Source of the DNA: an uncultured Bacteroidales bacterium | GTDB taxonomy: Bacteria; Bacteroidota; Bacteroidia; Bacteroidales; UBA932 | Length of the DNA stretch: 64,000 nucleotides | Assembly: GCA_944322605.1 (NCBI GenBank) | Contig: CALUPD010000037.1 | Location: 186,001 to 250,000 of the forward strand | Reading direction: 5' to 3' | Shown: positions 35,742 through 43,973 of the stretch, one piece after another | Layout of the letters: each line of letters opens with the position of its first letter | Numbering within the stretch: position 1 is the first letter of the stretch | Made by a program: the position numbers and the translations under genes | Notes under the pieces: model-generated | Told to the model about the DNA's origin: nothing | Databases searched by the model: none | The model's input: the letters and a program-made list of their open reading frames with translations, nothing else

Positions 35742-38252
35742 CTATTCCAATTCTACAATTGTTATGCCTGAGCCTCCCATGTCCACGGCTTCGTCCCTGC
35801 ATGATTTTACTCCGGGATAATTCTTGAGGTATTTTCGTATTTCCTCTTTGAGTATGCCGTTTCCTTTTCCATGCAGTATCTTCACTTGGCTTATGTCGAA
35901 CATTACTGCATCGTCTACAAGTTTGCTGACAGTATCTATGGCTTCGTTCAGCCTGTACCCTCTTATGTCGATCGAGCTTTTGAAATTGAGCCTGCGCTCG
36001 GACATGCCGTAGTCGTTGTATCTGACAGGCGAATTGTTGCGGTCCTGCCGCAATTGCCTTGCATATTCGTTGTTCGAGATTTTCTCTATTTTGTCAGGGG
36101 AAACGGACATTTTGATGTTTCCTACGCTGACGACAAGTTTTTTCGTGTCTGCGGAAATCACTTCTCCGGCCAGCCCGCTTTCTTTGATTCTTACATGGTC
36201 TCCCGGTTTTGCAGGCGAGTTGTCGACTGTTTCGGCCTTGGCTGTGTCTTTTTCTGCGGATTCGGCTTCCTTTTCCCGCTTGCGCTCTTCCTTTCTTTTC
36301 TGCCGCTCGATAAGCTTGTCGAGCTTGCGGGCAAGTTTTGCCTCTTCGTCGCTTTCCTGTATGGTTGAAATGCCTTTCCTGAAGCTTTCAAAAGAATTGC
36401 GTATTTCTTTCGTCTTTTCTTTTTCGGCCTGGGACTCGCGTATTTCGCGGATGGTGCTTTCGATTTTCCTGTTTACTCCTGAAAGCATCTCTTCCGCTTC
36501 TTCCCTGGCCTTTTCGAGTATTTCCTTTCTTGCTGTCCGGATTCCCTCAAGTTCTTTCTGGTATTTGCCGGTAACGGATTCAAGGGTCTTGTCCGCTATC
36601 CTTATCCTTTCCAGCCTCCTGTCCAGATCCCTTCTGCTTCTCGCTATCTTTTTAAGATGGCGTTCTATGTCCACGAAGTCGTTCCCGGCCTTTTCTTCGG
36701 CTTTTTTGACTATGTCTTCAGGAAGCCCGATTTTCCTTGCGAGTTCGAAGGCGAACGAATTGCCGGGAAGGCCGATTTCCAGTTTGAACAACGGCTGTAT
36801 GTTCTTTGCATCGAACATCATTGCCCCGTTGACGACTCCGGAGCTGTTGCTGGCGTAGAATTTAAGGTTGGAGTAATGCGTGGTAATCACTCCGAAGCAT
36901 CCTCTTTTTTCTATCTCTTCCAAGATGGCTTCGGCTATCGCGCCTCCTGCGGTCGGTTCTGTTCCCGAACCGAATTCATCTATCAGGACTAAGCTGTCGC
37001 CGTCTGTGTCGGAAAGCATGGTTTTCATGTTGAGCAGGTGCGAACTGTAGGTGCTCAGGTCGTTTTCGATGGACTGTTCGTCCCCTATGTCTATGAATAT
37101 GGACTTGAAAAGCCGTATTTCCGAACTCTCCGATGCAGGAATCAGAAGCCCTGTTTGCAGCATGTATTGCAGGAGTCCTGTCGTTTTGAGGCATACTGAT
37201 TTTCCTCCTGCGTTCGGCCCGGATATGAGAAGTATGCGCTTTTTCTCGTTCAGTTCGAAGGATAGAGGCACAATCTGCTTGTTCTCTTTTTTGAGGCTGC
37301 TTTCCAATAGTGGATGCCTCGCCCGGATCAGCCGCATTTCGTTGTTCGTCGAAATGACGGGTTTTCCGGCTTCCATGGAAGATGCAAGAGATGCTTTCGA
37401 GCATATGAAATCAAGTTCTCCCATGAATTTCGCGGCTTCAAGAAGTTCAGGCAGGTATGGCCTCAGGAAATCGGAAAATTCCACGAGAATCCTGACTATC
37501 TCCCGCTGTTCCTCGAACTTGAGTTCCCTGATCTGGTTGTTGATCTCTATTACCTCGACAGGCTCTATGAATACGGTTTTGCCTGAAGACGACTCGTCAT
37601 AGACGAATCCAGGGAGCTTTTTCTTGTTGGCCGCCGATACGGGAATCAATGCTTTGCCGTCGCGTATCGAAACGGTAGCGCCTTCTTCGGATATCCCTTC
37701 TTCCTGCGCCCTTTTTAATAGTGAATTTATTCTTTTCGATGCGGAAATTTCCTTTTCCCTTATCGATTTCCTTATCGTGAACAGCTCCGGAGACGCATTG
37801 TCCTTGATTTCGCCGTACTTGTCCAGGATCATGTCGATCCTCCTCCGTATTTCGGGGAAAGAGACGATATTCCCGGACATTTCCTGAAGGTGCGGGTATT
37901 TGCCGCCTTTGTCGCTTTTGAAAAAAGACAGGATTCCATGCATCAGCTCTTCTGATTCCCTCAGCCGCGCTATCGAATCCTGGGAAAGGTATGCGGATTC
38001 TATTTCAAGCGTCTTGAGAAAATCAGCCGTGTCTATGTATCCTGAAGAGGGAAACGATGCTTCGAACATGAGGATCACCCTCATTTCATCAGTCAGCGCG
38101 AGCCTTTTTTCTATTGTTTCCCTTTTTGACGAGAAAGTCTCCGACATTGCCCGTTCCGATCCGTATCGTGTCGAGCATTTTTCGGCCAATGACTTTCTTA
38201 TTTTGTCGAATCCGAGTTTGGTTTCGGTCCTTTCGATTATATGGTTGTCCAA
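35742..38252 (-). CDS. mutS2: Endonuclease MutS2
   Basis: 836 residues. MutS clamp and lever region, ATPase domain with Walker A SGPNAGGKS (near residue 345), VLIDEFGSGTEP (Walker B) and GVITTHYSN, a coiled-coil linker rich in Glu/Lys/Arg, a KOW-like segment and a C-terminal Smr domain (DIRGYRLNEAID and KILHGKGNGIL). MutS2 suppresses homologous recombination or rescues collided ribosomes, depending on the species; it is not the mismatch repair MutS. Confidence 0.97.
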   Translation of the reverse strand: MDNHIIERTETKLGFDKIRKSLAEKCSTRYGSERAMSETFSSKRETIEKRLALTDEMRVILMFEASFPSSGYIDTADFLKTLEIESAYLSQDSIARLRESEELMHGILSFFKSDKGGKYPHLQEMSGNIVSFPEIRRRIDMILDKYGEIKDNASPELFTIRKSIREKEISASKRINSLLKRAQEEGISEEGATVSIRDGKALIPVSAANKKKLPGFVYDESSSGKTVFIEPVEVIEINNQIRELKFEEQREIVRILVEFSDFLRPYLPELLEAAKFMGELDFICSKASLASSMEAGKPVISTNNEMRLIRARHPLLESSLKKENKQIVPLSFELNEKKRILLISGPNAGGKSVCLKTTGLLQYMLQTGLLIPASESSEIRLFKSIFIDIGDEQSIENDLSTYSSHLLNMKTMLSDTDGDSLVLIDEFGSGTEPTAGGAIAEAILEEIEKRGCFGVITTHYSNLKFYASNSSGVVNGAMMFDAKNIQPLFKLEIGLPGNSFAFELARKIGLPEDIVKKAEEKAGNDFVDIERHLKKIARSRRDLDRRLERIRIADKTLESVTGKYQKELEGIRTARKEILEKAREEAEEMLSGVNRKIESTIREIRESQAEKEKTKEIRNSFESFRKGISTIQESDEEAKLARKLDKLIERQKRKEERKREKEAESAEKDTAKAETVDNSPAKPGDHVRIKESGLAGEVISADTKKLVVSVGNIKMSVSPDKIEKISNNEYARQLRQDRNNSPVRYNDYGMSERRLNFKSSIDIRGYRLNEAIDTVSKLVDDAVMFDISQVKILHGKGNGILKEEIRKYLKNYPGVKSCRDEAVDMGGSGITIVELE

Positions 38253-38307
38253 TTCTGATTCTGTATTATAGTTTGACGGTAGAGTGTTTTTATTAGGCCG
38301 CAGCTTC

Positions 38308-39093
38308 TCAGTCCTTCTTGTGCTCCATTGTTTCTATGGCGATTCTCAGTTCTCCTATGTTGCTCATTACGTGTATTTCGCCATTGCGTACCAATGATAC
38401 CTTGCCTGTCTCTTCGGAACATACGATCACGATGGCGTCGCATGTTTCGGTGAGGCCTATCGCCGCCCTGTGCCTCATCCCGAATTGGGCCGGAATGTCC
38501 GGATTTTCGGTTATGGGCAGGGTGCATCGCGCAGCCATGATCCTGTTGTTCGCGATTATCATAGCCCCGTCATGCAGCGGGGAGTTCTTGAAAAATATGT
38601 TTTCTATGAGGCGCCGGTTGATGTTCGCGTTGATTATGTCTCCTCTTTCGGCTATTTCCTGCAAGGAGTTTTCCTGGGCGAGTACTATCAGCGCTCCGGT
38701 ATAACTGTCGGCCATGTGCTGGCATGCCATCATTATCTCTTCGAGGCTTGCCCTGTCCTTCATCCCTTTCTCTCCCTTTCCGAATATTCCTCCCGTGAAT
38801 CTTCCGTGTTTGACGTATTTTGTCCCGATGTGAAGCAGGAATCTCCTTATTTCCTGTTGGAACAGGATGATAAGTGCGATTACGCCCACGCCGAGCACCT
38901 GGCTCAGGATGGACGAAAGGAGTTTCATGTTCAATGCCCGGACGGCAATCCATATGGCGTACAACGCGATGATGCCGAGAAAAATGTTCATTGCGGCAGT
39001 ATTGCGTATCAGCTTGTAGATCTGGTAAAACAGTAGTCCTACGAGCAGAATGTCGAGTATGTCCGTGAAAGTTATGTTTATGACGTCGAACAT
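38308..39093 (-). CDS. cdaA: Diadenylate cyclase CdaA
   Basis: 261 residues. Three N-terminal transmembrane helices (about 10-28, 33-52, 58-78) and a DisA_N/DAC domain with the catalytic SPLHDGAM (DGA 175-177) and MRHRAAIG (RHR 207-209). It makes cyclic di-AMP from two ATP at the inner membrane. In Firmicutes it is paired with cdaR and glmM; here it lies between mutS2 and comF instead, with no cdaR visible. Confidence 0.95.
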   Translation of the reverse strand: MFDVINITFTDILDILLVGLLFYQIYKLIRNTAAMNIFLGIIALYAIWIAVRALNMKLLSSILSQVLGVGVIALIILFQQEIRRFLLHIGTKYVKHGRFTGGIFGKGEKGMKDRASLEEIMMACQHMADSYTGALIVLAQENSLQEIAERGDIINANINRRLIENIFFKNSPLHDGAMIIANNRIMAARCTLPITENPDIPAQFGMRHRAAIGLTETCDAIVIVCSEETGKVSLVRNGEIHVMSNIGELRIAIETMEHKKD

Positions 39094-39119
39094 TTGGCTG
39101 TGTTTTAGAGTTCAAACTA

Positions 39120-39127
39120 CAAAGTTA
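39120..39127 (-). promoter_or_regulatory. Promoter -7 element for cdaA
   Basis: TAACTTTG on the minus strand, 26 nt before the cdaA ATG, matches TAnnTTTG. It overlaps the 3' end of the upstream comF region (comF stops at 39134). Confidence 0.5.
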
Positions 39128-39133
39128 CGCCTT

Positions 39134-39844
39134 TTATTCAACGAATGCTATACTTGCGGCATGAATTTTTATGTCCGGTCGCAGCGATTTTATTACTGAG
39201 CAACAGGCTTCCATGGTCGAGCCGGAAGTCACGACATCGTCCACTACGATAATATGTTTTATCGAGAGGTCTTTCCATATCCCGGAACTCCTGCGTGCAA
39301 TGAAAGCCCCCGAAATATTGTCCCATTTCTCTTCTATCCCGATCGAAGTCTGTGAGACTGTATTCCTTTTCCTGAGGACCGGATTCGCGGCAATCCTTAT
39401 TCCGGTCGCGGATCTTATGCCTTCGGTTATGACCATGGATTGGTTATATCCTCTTTTGAGCCGTTTTAACGGATGCAGCGGGATCGGAACAAGCCTGCAT
39501 TCGTCAGGGGTTATGTCCCTGCATGATTCAAGCAGCCTTTTCCCCAGTATCTTTCCTAAATAAGTTCCTATGTCGCACCGTCCCGAATATTTTATTTTAT
39601 AGACGAGATTGTTGAAATCGGAGCCGTTCCTGAAAAAGAACAGCGCGACCGCATGGCATATGCCCGTCCTTCCGTATAGCCTCTCATGCATTCCGTTGTC
39701 ACGGAGGCTCCAGAAAAATGTAAGGGGCATGTCGGAATTGCAGCGGAGGCAGACGATTTTTTCTCCGTATAACAATTCCCTTCCGCATACCGCGCATTTG
39801 CGCGGCATGAGAAAATCCAAAAAATCCGAAAGATATTCAATCAT
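39134..39844 (-). CDS. comF: ComF family phosphoribosyltransferase-like protein
   Basis: 236 residues. An N-terminal zinc module (CAVCGRELL ... CLRCN) is followed by a type I PRTase domain with the PRPP loop VVDDVVTSGSTM. ComF proteins support DNA uptake or processing in naturally competent bacteria; in others the role is uncertain. Divergent from the TPR regulator, with only about 100 bp between the start codons. Confidence 0.93.
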   Translation of the reverse strand: MIEYLSDFLDFLMPRKCAVCGRELLYGEKIVCLRCNSDMPLTFFWSLRDNGMHERLYGRTGICHAVALFFFRNGSDFNNLVYKIKYSGRCDIGTYLGKILGKRLLESCRDITPDECRLVPIPLHPLKRLKRGYNQSMVITEGIRSATGIRIAANPVLRKRNTVSQTSIGIEEKWDNISGAFIARRSSGIWKDLSIKHIIVVDDVVTSGSTMEACCSVIKSLRPDIKIHAASIAFVE

Positions 39845-39851
39845 ATGTGCA

Positions 39852-39859
39852 TATATTTG
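39852..39859 (+). promoter_or_regulatory. Promoter -7 element for the TPR/HTH regulator gene
   Basis: TATATTTG, 81 nt before the chosen start at 39941. Transcripts from here would have a leader of about 75 nt. Confidence 0.45.
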
Positions 39860-39940
39860 CGGTTCGGCGCAGGCCTGACGGATGCTAATTTAAATGCCCC
39901 CGCCCTGTTTTTGTTGACAAATAGTAAAATCCTTGCTTTG

Positions 39941-41797
39941 ATGGGAAGAGTCGTTTTAAAAACCGTTATATGCTTCTCCATGGCGTTTTGCCTGTGGTCA
40001 TGTTCCTGCCGGCAGGAAAAGGCCTTGGACTATGCGGAGGAATTGATAATGTCGTCTCCGGACAGCGCATTGTCCGTATTGCGCAGGTTGGAGGTCCATG
40101 GTCCGGCCAATATGGCAAGGTACGGAATCCTGTGTAACAGGGTCGCCTATGTCAAATATATGGATTCCGTATTCGGAATGCAGGGGCCGGGCAAAAGCGA
40201 TGACGGATTGTTTTCCCATGGCGCGGGCCATGGCTCTCCTGCGGGCGGATCGGTCTCATGGCCTGTGATAATAAACAAAAGCGCCGGTATCCCGATTGAT
40301 TCGTTCCATGTCGTTCGGGCCATGAGGTTTTATGAAGGCAGGAGAAACTCCTGCGCCCTTGCTGAAAATTCTTTCTACCGGGGCCTTATCTATGAAAGGC
40401 GAGGGGAAAAGGATGAAGCCCTGAGATCATATTTCCTTTCGGAGATGTACAGGTCCGAATGCAGGGACAGCGTGCCTTTCCTTTTTGAGGCGGGGCTTTA
40501 TAATGCATTGGCGCGAATGTCCTTTGAACAGTACGACAATGCGGCGGCATTGAAATATTTTACGAAGGCATTGCGGGAATCGGACGGAAAGCATCCCGGT
40601 CTGTGGTTCGAGACTCTTTACGGAAGGACCCTTTGCCGCATGCTCGATGGAGATTACGAGGGAGCCGCTTCCGATATCGACGATCTGTCGGAATACGCAT
40701 ATTCATCCGGCTCTGCGGAAAGAATATGCCGTGTCATGATACTTTACAACAGGATACGCCGGAAAACCGATTTCAACAAGGATTCGATAATCGCGGAGAA
40801 AAAGCGGATTTTCGACATGGCGGGAATTTATGGAGGAACAGTTCCTAAGATATGTTACGGAACTCTCGGAATAATGTATTATGACCTCGGTGTCAGGGAC
40901 AGCGCGGAATATTACCTTGCGGAAAGCATGAAGGACCCTTATTCCACGCATATGATCGGCAGATGGCTCATGCTTGCCGAATTGGCCGGGGAGAAAAAGG
41001 ATTTTGCCCGCGCCCGGGAGTATGAGCGCAATTATTACGAGTATAAATACAAAAGGCACGAGAGCTTGGACAAATATTTGTACAAGGTCGCCGAAATGCA
41101 GCATGAGAACAGGTATCTTAAATGGGAAAATGCGTATCTGGCAGGCAGGAACGATGATTACCTGATAATAATGGTTCTTTCATTCGTTCTGGTGCTGATA
41201 ACCGGTTATGCTGCATATGTCTCATGGAAAAAGATGTCGCTTGCGAAGAAATCCGCGCTCGACAGCATGCATGACATTGTGGGAAACATGGAACGCAATT
41301 ATTGCGAATTGAAAAGCAAATACGACGACATGCCTTTGTCTCGGGACGGCAAGCTCAAAGAGAAATTGTCCGAACGCTTGAGGGATTTGCAGATGCTGTT
41401 GGATACGACCGCCTTGTACGAGAGCCGTCCTGCCGCATTTTATTCGATTGTGAAGAAGATGTATACTGTCACCGGAGAGAATTCCGGCATCGAAAACGAG
41501 ATTATCTCCACGGCGGATTGCATATCTGACGGCAAGGTCCTCGAAATAACGGAGAAGGTGCCGAACATAACCAAGCATGAATTATGCTACGTGTGCCTTT
41601 TGAGGATGGGGTTCGGATTCCAGTCCATGAGAGTTATTTTCAACCATAAAAACATGAACAGCATATATACTTTAAGGACCAGGATACGGAGCAAGTATTA
41701 TATGCATAATCCGGACGGCGAGGATTTCGACATGTTTTTCAACAGGATCATAAACAAGTCCGGGAATCCTTCTGCCGGCCTTCCTGATGAGGCATGA
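39941..41797 (+). CDS. Membrane-spanning regulator: lipoprotein-type signal, TPR domain, TM helix, C-terminal HTH
   Basis: 618 residues from ATG 39941 (MGRVVLKTV); the frame is open from 39845 but the signal sequence sets this start. Lipobox-like LWSC ends a hydrophobic segment at about residue 21. Residues 30-390 are helical and contain TPR-like units (e.g. GLIYERRGEKDEALRSYF, ALKYFTKALRES). A single TM helix (IIMVLSFVLVLITGYAAYV, about 408-428) precedes a coiled linker and a C-terminal region (about 535-600, ELCYVCLLRMGFGFQSMRVI ... IYTLRTRIRSKY) that resembles a LuxR-type HTH. Such proteins occur widely in Bacteroidales and are poorly characterised. Target genes unknown. Confidence 0.8.
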   Translation: MGRVVLKTVICFSMAFCLWSCSCRQEKALDYAEELIMSSPDSALSVLRRLEVHGPANMARYGILCNRVAYVKYMDSVFGMQGPGKSDDGLFSHGAGHGSPAGGSVSWPVIINKSAGIPIDSFHVVRAMRFYEGRRNSCALAENSFYRGLIYERRGEKDEALRSYFLSEMYRSECRDSVPFLFEAGLYNALARMSFEQYDNAAALKYFTKALRESDGKHPGLWFETLYGRTLCRMLDGDYEGAASDIDDLSEYAYSSGSAERICRVMILYNRIRRKTDFNKDSIIAEKKRIFDMAGIYGGTVPKICYGTLGIMYYDLGVRDSAEYYLAESMKDPYSTHMIGRWLMLAELAGEKKDFARAREYERNYYEYKYKRHESLDKYLYKVAEMQHENRYLKWENAYLAGRNDDYLIIMVLSFVLVLITGYAAYVSWKKMSLAKKSALDSMHDIVGNMERNYCELKSKYDDMPLSRDGKLKEKLSERLRDLQMLLDTTALYESRPAAFYSIVKKMYTVTGENSGIENEIISTADCISDGKVLEITEKVPNITKHELCYVCLLRMGFGFQSMRVIFNHKNMNSIYTLRTRIRSKYYMHNPDGEDFDMFFNRIINKSGNPSAGLPDEA

Positions 41798-41897
41798 TCG
41801 CCCCGGCGAGAGGAATGATTGGAAAATATTTTTAAATACTGCTGTGTTTCAGTGTTTTGCATGAGGATTGAAAGGTGCTGCGAGGCGTATAAATGCG

Positions 41898-41905
41898 TAC
41901 CTTTG
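41898..41905 (+). promoter_or_regulatory. Orphan promoter -7 element reading into a nearby hairpin
   Basis: TACCTTTG matches TAnnTTTG. On the plus strand it faces the terminator at 41939-41976, with no credible gene between; a short RNA of about 65-70 nt could result. Confidence 0.35.
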
Positions 41906-41938
41906 TCTATGTGAAATACTGAACCATTAATATATATG

Positions 41939-41976
41939 AAAATGGCAAGCCTCCTTTGCATGGAGCTTGCCATTTT
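41939..41976. terminator. Bidirectional terminator between the TPR regulator and metK
   Basis: AAAATGGCAAGC (41939-41950) pairs with GCTTGCCATTTT (41965-41976), extended inward by CTCC/GGAG with one bulged base. T-rich flanks on both strands. metK, convergent, ends 25 bp away. Confidence 0.8.
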
Positions 41977-42000
41977 ATCGTTAATGGACGGACCCCTGTA

Positions 42001-43248
42001 TCAAAGCCCGTATATTTTCTTGATTTCGTCTACCGCGTCGGTCTTTTCCCATCCGAAAAATTCGACGTTTTCCATTACCGGATGTCCGTCTTTCAGGATT
42101 TCGACATTTTTCGTATAAGGGTTTCTTCCCATGTGCCCGTATGCTGCGGTGACTTCGTATATAGGATTAAGAAGCCCGAACCTTTCTATGATTTTAGCAG
42201 GCCTGAGGTCTATGAATTCCGGAATCCTTCTTGCGATTTCCCCGTCCGTCATTCCTGTCAGCGACGTTCCGTAAGTATTCACGAAAATGCTCACCGGCTT
42301 CGCGACTCCTATGGCATATGCGAGCTGCACGAGGATTTCTTTAGCGACTCCTGCCGCTACTAAGTTCTTGGCTATATACCTTGCGGCATATGCGGCAGAC
42401 CTGTCAACCTTGCTCGGGTCTTTTCCTGAAAAGGCTCCGCCTCCATGCGCTCCCCGGCCTCCATAGGTGTCTACGATTATCTTTCTTCCGGTAAGCCCCG
42501 TGTCTCCGTGCGGCCCTCCGATGACGAATTTTCCGGTAGGGTTCACAAGCAGCTCGTAGTCGTTCTTGAACAGTTTCTTGGTTTGCTCCGGAAGCCTTTT
42601 CATTACTGCCGGAATCAATATGTCGCGGATGTCTTCCGTAATCTTTTTCTGCATGCGTTCGTCTGAGTCGAACTCGTCGTGCTGCGTTGAAATGACGATC
42701 GTGTGTACTCTCACCGGGTTGTGGTCGTCATCGTATTCGATGGTGAACTGGGATTTTGCGTCCGGCCTGAGATAGGTCATGGCCTTGCCTTCCTTTCTTA
42801 TGCGGGCGAGTTCCCAAAGGGTTATATGGGCCAGTGTCAGAGGCAGCGGCATGAATTCTTCAGTGTCCGTGCAGGCATAGCCGAACATCATGCCCTGGTC
42901 TCCGGCTCCCTGTTCGTCTTTTGCCGAAACTTCGACTCCTCTGTTTATGTCTGCCGACTGTTCGTGCAAGGCGGACAATATTCCGCAGGAGTTTCCGTCG
43001 AATTTGTATTCGGCTTTCGTGTACCCTATCCTGTTTATGACGTTTCTTGCCACTTTCTGGATGTCCACGTATGCTTCCGACTTTACTTCGCCGCCGATTA
43101 CGACAAGGCCCGTGCTGACGAAAGTCTCGCATGCTACTTTGGAATTACGGTCCTGCCTGAGGAACTCGTCGAGGATTGCATCGGAAATCTGGTCCGCGAC
43201 CTTGTCAGGATGCCCTTCCGAAACTGATTCTGATGTGAATAAATACAT
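42001..43248 (-). CDS. metK: S-adenosylmethionine synthetase
   Basis: 415 residues. [18 protein letters not shown] at the N-terminus (ATP and Mg binding), [12 protein letters not shown] and [19 protein letters not shown] are the family signatures. It makes SAM from methionine and ATP. Length is slightly above the usual 385-400 because of Bacteroidota-specific insertions. Preceded by a 177 nt leader that carries a SAM-II-like aptamer and a terminator, implying feedback by SAM. Confidence 0.98.
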   Translation of the reverse strand: MYLFTSESVSEGHPDKVADQISDAILDEFLRQDRNSKVACETFVSTGLVVIGGEVKSEAYVDIQKVARNVINRIGYTKAEYKFDGNSCGILSALHEQSADINRGVEVSAKDEQGAGDQGMMFGYACTDTEEFMPLPLTLAHITLWELARIRKEGKAMTYLRPDAKSQFTIEYDDDHNPVRVHTIVISTQHDEFDSDERMQKKITEDIRDILIPAVMKRLPEQTKKLFKNDYELLVNPTGKFVIGGPHGDTGLTGRKIIVDTYGGRGAHGGGAFSGKDPSKVDRSAAYAARYIAKNLVAAGVAKEILVQLAYAIGVAKPVSIFVNTYGTSLTGMTDGEIARRIPEFIDLRPAKIIERFGLLNPIYEVTAAYGHMGRNPYTKNVEILKDGHPVMENVEFFGWEKTDAVDEIKKIYGL

Positions 43249-43295
43249 GACTGGTATGTTTAATGCGTTAATTAATAAAACAGGACAGTCTGAAA

Positions 43296-43324
43296 ATAAA
43301 AAAACAAACCGGTTCCCCGATTTG
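43296..43324 (-). terminator. Intrinsic terminator inside the metK leader
   Basis: Minus strand CAAATCGG-GGAA-CCGGTTTG, an eight-pair stem with one G-T pair, followed by TTTTTTT. It lies about 48 nt before the metK start codon and can only make sense as an attenuator. Its 5' arm CAAATC is complementary to GATTTG in the aptamer loop (43413-43408), offering an antiterminator pairing. Confidence 0.8.
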
Positions 43325-43374
43325 CCTGCATGCTGAAACAGCTTGTGATAAACGCGGCCTCGGACCGCAGATTC

Positions 43375-43422
43375 GTTTTAGCATTTTTTTCAGTGGTTGC
43401 AAGCAGTCAAATCTGTCCACAA
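43375..43422 (-). ncRNA. Candidate SAM-II-type riboswitch aptamer upstream of metK
   Basis: Minus strand reading: stem GTGG (43420-43417) pairs with CCAC (43396-43393). Its loop contains GATTTGACTGCTTGCA, and the stem is followed by TGAAAAAAATGCTAAAAC. The SAM-II family (metA motif) has the same order: P1 stem, loop with GATTTAACCG and TTGCA, then TGATAAATG and GCTAAA. The aptamer would be at the very 5' end of the transcript, and the gene downstream makes SAM. Family assignment rests on reading by eye. Confidence 0.65.
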
Positions 43423-43430
43423 TTCAGGTG

Positions 43431-43438
43431 CAAATGTA
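43431..43438 (-). promoter_or_regulatory. Promoter -7 element for metK
   Basis: TACATTTG on the minus strand. A start point 5-7 nt downstream would place the aptamer candidate at the 5' end of the RNA. Confidence 0.6.
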
Positions 43439-43524
43439 AAAATAAATTCATGACGCGCGAGCTTTTCCGTTAAATATTTTCAGGCCGCTTCCCTATTTTA
43501 TTTTAGTATAACGCCGCAAATGCT

Positions 43525-43532
43525 TATATTTG
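43525..43532 (+). promoter_or_regulatory. Promoter -7 element for yraN
   Basis: TATATTTG. It ends only 9 nt before the first possible ATG of the yraN frame (43542), which favours a downstream start codon for that gene. Confidence 0.5.
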
Positions 43533-43541
43533 TGAATTATT

Positions 43542-43955
43542 ATGATATTGACGGGCATGAGGGGAAATGTGGACTGCGGCGATGCGGAATGGGATTCGAA
43601 GGTGGAAATGGGCAGGGACTCGGAAAAATTGGCTGCCGCCTATCTTGAAGCGGAGTTCGGTCTGAAATTTGTCGAATCCAATTGGTATTGTTCCCATAAG
43701 GAGATAGATTTGGTGATGGAGGACGAGGCGCATTTGCGCATAGTGGAAGTGAGGTCCGTATCCGAGGGCCAAGGGTATGAGCCGTATGAATCGATAGGCC
43801 GCAAAAAGAGGACGCGCCTTATGAAAGCCGCTGCCGCGTATGCGGCGATGAAGAATACGAGCAAGGAGGTGGTTTTCGATGTCGTTTCCATAGTGAGGCA
43901 TGGAAACTCGGCGGAAATAGAGTATATCCCGGACGCATATCAGCCTGAATGGTAA
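43542..43955 (+). CDS. YraN family (UPF0102) endonuclease-like protein
   Basis: 137 residues at most. The restriction-endonuclease-like core is visible: GRDSEKLAAAYLEAEFG, NWYCSHKEIDLV, HLRIVEVRSV. Asp and Glu/x/Arg in the last two correspond to the PD-(D/E)xK type site (the usual Lys of EVK is Arg here). The true start may be ATG 43608 (MGRDSEKL), which gives about 115 residues as in most family members and leaves a normal leader after the promoter. Function unknown. Followed 18 nt later by manC. Confidence 0.82.
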   Translation: MILTGMRGNVDCGDAEWDSKVEMGRDSEKLAAAYLEAEFGLKFVESNWYCSHKEIDLVMEDEAHLRIVEVRSVSEGQGYEPYESIGRKKRTRLMKAAAAYAAMKNTSKEVVFDVVSIVRHGNSAEIEYIPDAYQPEW

Positions 43956-43973
43956 TTAAAACAAAGACATATA

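Larger units (their letters stand above)
43249..43425 (-). promoter_or_regulatory. metK 5' leader (probable SAM-responsive attenuator)
   Basis: Untranslated region from the predicted start point (about 43425) to the metK ATG. In order it holds the aptamer candidate (43422-43375), an internal stem pairing TGCTAAAAC (43383-43375) with GTTTCAGCA (43339-43331), a GCGG/CCGC hairpin within it, the terminator (43324-43296), and about 50 nt of AT-rich sequence before the start codon. Confidence 0.65.

Noticed and set aside
36016..36858. 280-residue Ser-rich frame opposite mutS2
   Set aside because: Its Ser/Leu-rich composition comes from the complement of the Glu/Lys/Arg-rich coiled coil of MutS2.
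41936..42118. 60-residue plus-strand frame after the orphan promoter at 41898
   Set aside because: It consists of the terminator hairpin and antisense metK sequence; a coding role is very unlikely.
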